The notes under the pieces are model-generated. The model saw only the letters and a program-made list of their open reading frames with translations. It searched no databases and had not been told where the DNA came from. The position numbers and the translations under genes were made by a program. 64,000 nt of DNA, from contig NZ_CP108882.1 of NCBI RefSeq assembly GCF_036347055.1, positions 2,307,001 to 2,371,000 on the forward strand, in the 5' to 3' direction. Below are positions 63,404-64,000 of the stretch, in pieces (position 1 is the stretch's first letter; each line of letters opens with the position of its first letter). This stretch comes from Streptomyces sp. NBC_00820. Lineage in GTDB: Bacteria > Actinomycetota > Actinomycetes > Streptomycetales > Streptomycetaceae.

Positions 63404-63566
63404 GGCCCGCGACGCACGACTGAGGCCGCGTCGGCCCGCGACGCACGGCTGATTCCGTCCGGCCCGCGACGCACGGCCCGGCCGCGTCGGCCCGCAGCGC
63501 ACAGCTGATTCCGTCCGGCCCGGAACACACGGCTGCCCCGGTCCGGCACGGAGGCCGGCCCCGTCC
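63404..63566. repeat. 28-bp minisatellite, about six units
   Basis: Units starting at 63404, 63433, 63461, 63489, 63517 and a partial one at 63545 share GGCCCGCGACGCACGGCTG-like sequence with a 28-bp period, alternating two endings (ATTCCGTCC and CCGCGTC). It fills the gap after the methyltransferase. No spacers or cas genes, so not CRISPR. Confidence 0.88.
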
Positions 63567-63582
63567 GGTGTGGAGTGACCGG

Positions 63583-63615
63583 CCGAGCCCGTTCGGGCGT
63601 ATACGGCGGGCTCGG
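63583..63615. terminator. hairpin upstream of the HtrA-like gene
   Basis: 9-bp stem (CCGAGCCCG, 63583-63591, with CGGGCTCGG, 63607-63615) with a 15-nt loop. Could terminate the methyltransferase transcript or be an operator of the next gene 29 nt on. Confidence 0.5.
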
Positions 63616-63643
63616 ACATTCCCCTCGAAGCGACACTCGGGGC

Positions 63644-64000
63644 ATGGACCCTTCCCGTACCCGTTCCCTCACCAGGGGTGCCCCGGTCGCCGTGCTCGCG
63701 TGCGCCGCCGTCCTCCTCGGCGGCTGCTCCGAGCCGGCGGCGCCCGCGAAGAAGGACACCGCGACCACCCGGGCCACGCTGCCGATGGCCGCGGAGGACC
63801 TGCAGAACCGGTACCAGAAGGTGATCAAGGAGGTCCTGCCGTCGGTCGTGCAGATCCAGGCGAGCCATGACCTCGGCTCCGGAGTGGTGTACGACGAGCA
63901 GGGCCACATCGTGACGAACGCGCACGTGGTCGGCCCGGAGAAGACCTTCCAGGTGACCACGGCCAACAGCGAGGAGCCGCTCAGGGCCGCCCTGGTCTAC
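63644..64000 (+). CDS. HtrA-like trypsin-family serine protease lipoprotein (partial)
   Basis: The frame is open to the window end, so only the first 119 residues are seen. Lys/Arg N-terminus, hydrophobic stretch and lipobox LGGC (Cys near 28). Then the start of a trypsin-like domain: VLPSVVQIQASHDLGSGVVYDEQGHIVTNAHVVG with the catalytic His in NAHVV near 90. Asp, Ser and any PDZ domain lie beyond 64000. Likely an envelope quality-control protease. ATG at 63644; weak ribosome site. Confidence 0.85.
   Translation, partial: MDPSRTRSLTRGAPVAVLACAAVLLGGCSEPAAPAKKDTATTRATLPMAAEDLQNRYQKVIKEVLPSVVQIQASHDLGSGVVYDEQGHIVTNAHVVGPEKTFQVTTANSEEPLRAALVY

Noticed and set aside
63404..63566. Tandem 28-bp units considered as a CRISPR array
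   Set aside because: Units abut with no spacers and no cas genes are present.

Overview
The window is a stretch of Streptomyces-type chromosome. It is extremely GC-rich with G/C at nearly every third codon position, uses many GTG (and some TTG/CTG) starts, has many genes whose start codon lies 6-8 nt after a TANNNT -10 box (leaderless transcripts), and carries the actinobacterial gene families expected of a core chromosome arm. From memory, the gene content matches the glkA neighbourhood of S. coelicolor (around SCO2100-SCO2170). It also keeps much of the gene order of Mycobacterium tuberculosis Rv2175c-Rv2204c. No rRNA, tRNA, phage, IS element or CRISPR array was seen.

Layout. 0-4.4 kb: a Rv2175c-type DNA-binding protein, an FAD/NAD oxidoreductase and a thiOSG thiamin-thiazole operon under a TPP riboswitch, with an extra unexplained structured element in its leader. 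4.5-9.1 kb: a PASTA Ser/Thr kinase, endonuclease IV, a molybdopterin oxidoreductase, and a bacterioferritin/Bfd pair with an iron box. 9.2-16.6 kb: aromatic amino acid entry (aroH), a trp attenuator with leader peptide and a fused TrpEG, phosphofructokinase, a two-component system and an acyltransferase. 16.8-28.6 kb: hydrolase and membrane protein, an EEP-family nuclease/phosphatase, glucokinase and its upstream partner gene, an ArsA-like ATPase, an SRPBCC protein, a phosphoesterase, acyl-CoA ligase, a PimB-like mannosyltransferase and a GT87-type membrane glycosyltransferase. 28.5-28.8 kb: an apparent deletion scar joining the 3' ends of two divergent genes. 28.8-37 kb: lipoprotein peptidase, two NlpC/P60 hydrolases, a NYN-domain protein, zinc ribbon, rhomboid protease, stand-alone RAM domain, and a class-V aminotransferase under a SAM-IV-like riboswitch with a tiny leader ORF. 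37-48 kb: trpD and the whole aerobic respiratory branch (qcrCAB-ctaE and ctaCDF), with a receiver-like protein and an L,D-transpeptidase between. 48-55 kb: cysteine desulfurase-TusA fusion, adenosine kinase, a secreted Pro-rich protein, an A-type Fe-S carrier and nadA. 55-64 kb: an RND exporter with its likely two-component system, PspAA/PspA, DUF3043, a methyltransferase, and the start of an HtrA-like lipoprotein protease cut by the window end.

How it fits together: most of the window is housekeeping. Tryptophan supply (aroH, trpEG, trpD), thiamin, NAD and Fe-S assembly, respiration, lipid/PIM synthesis and envelope maintenance are interleaved. The points of novelty are mainly in noncoding DNA and in remnants: structured leaders, a repeat inserted in-frame in trpE, operator-like palindromes at the two cytochrome oxidase loci, intergenic minisatellites, and the deletion scar.
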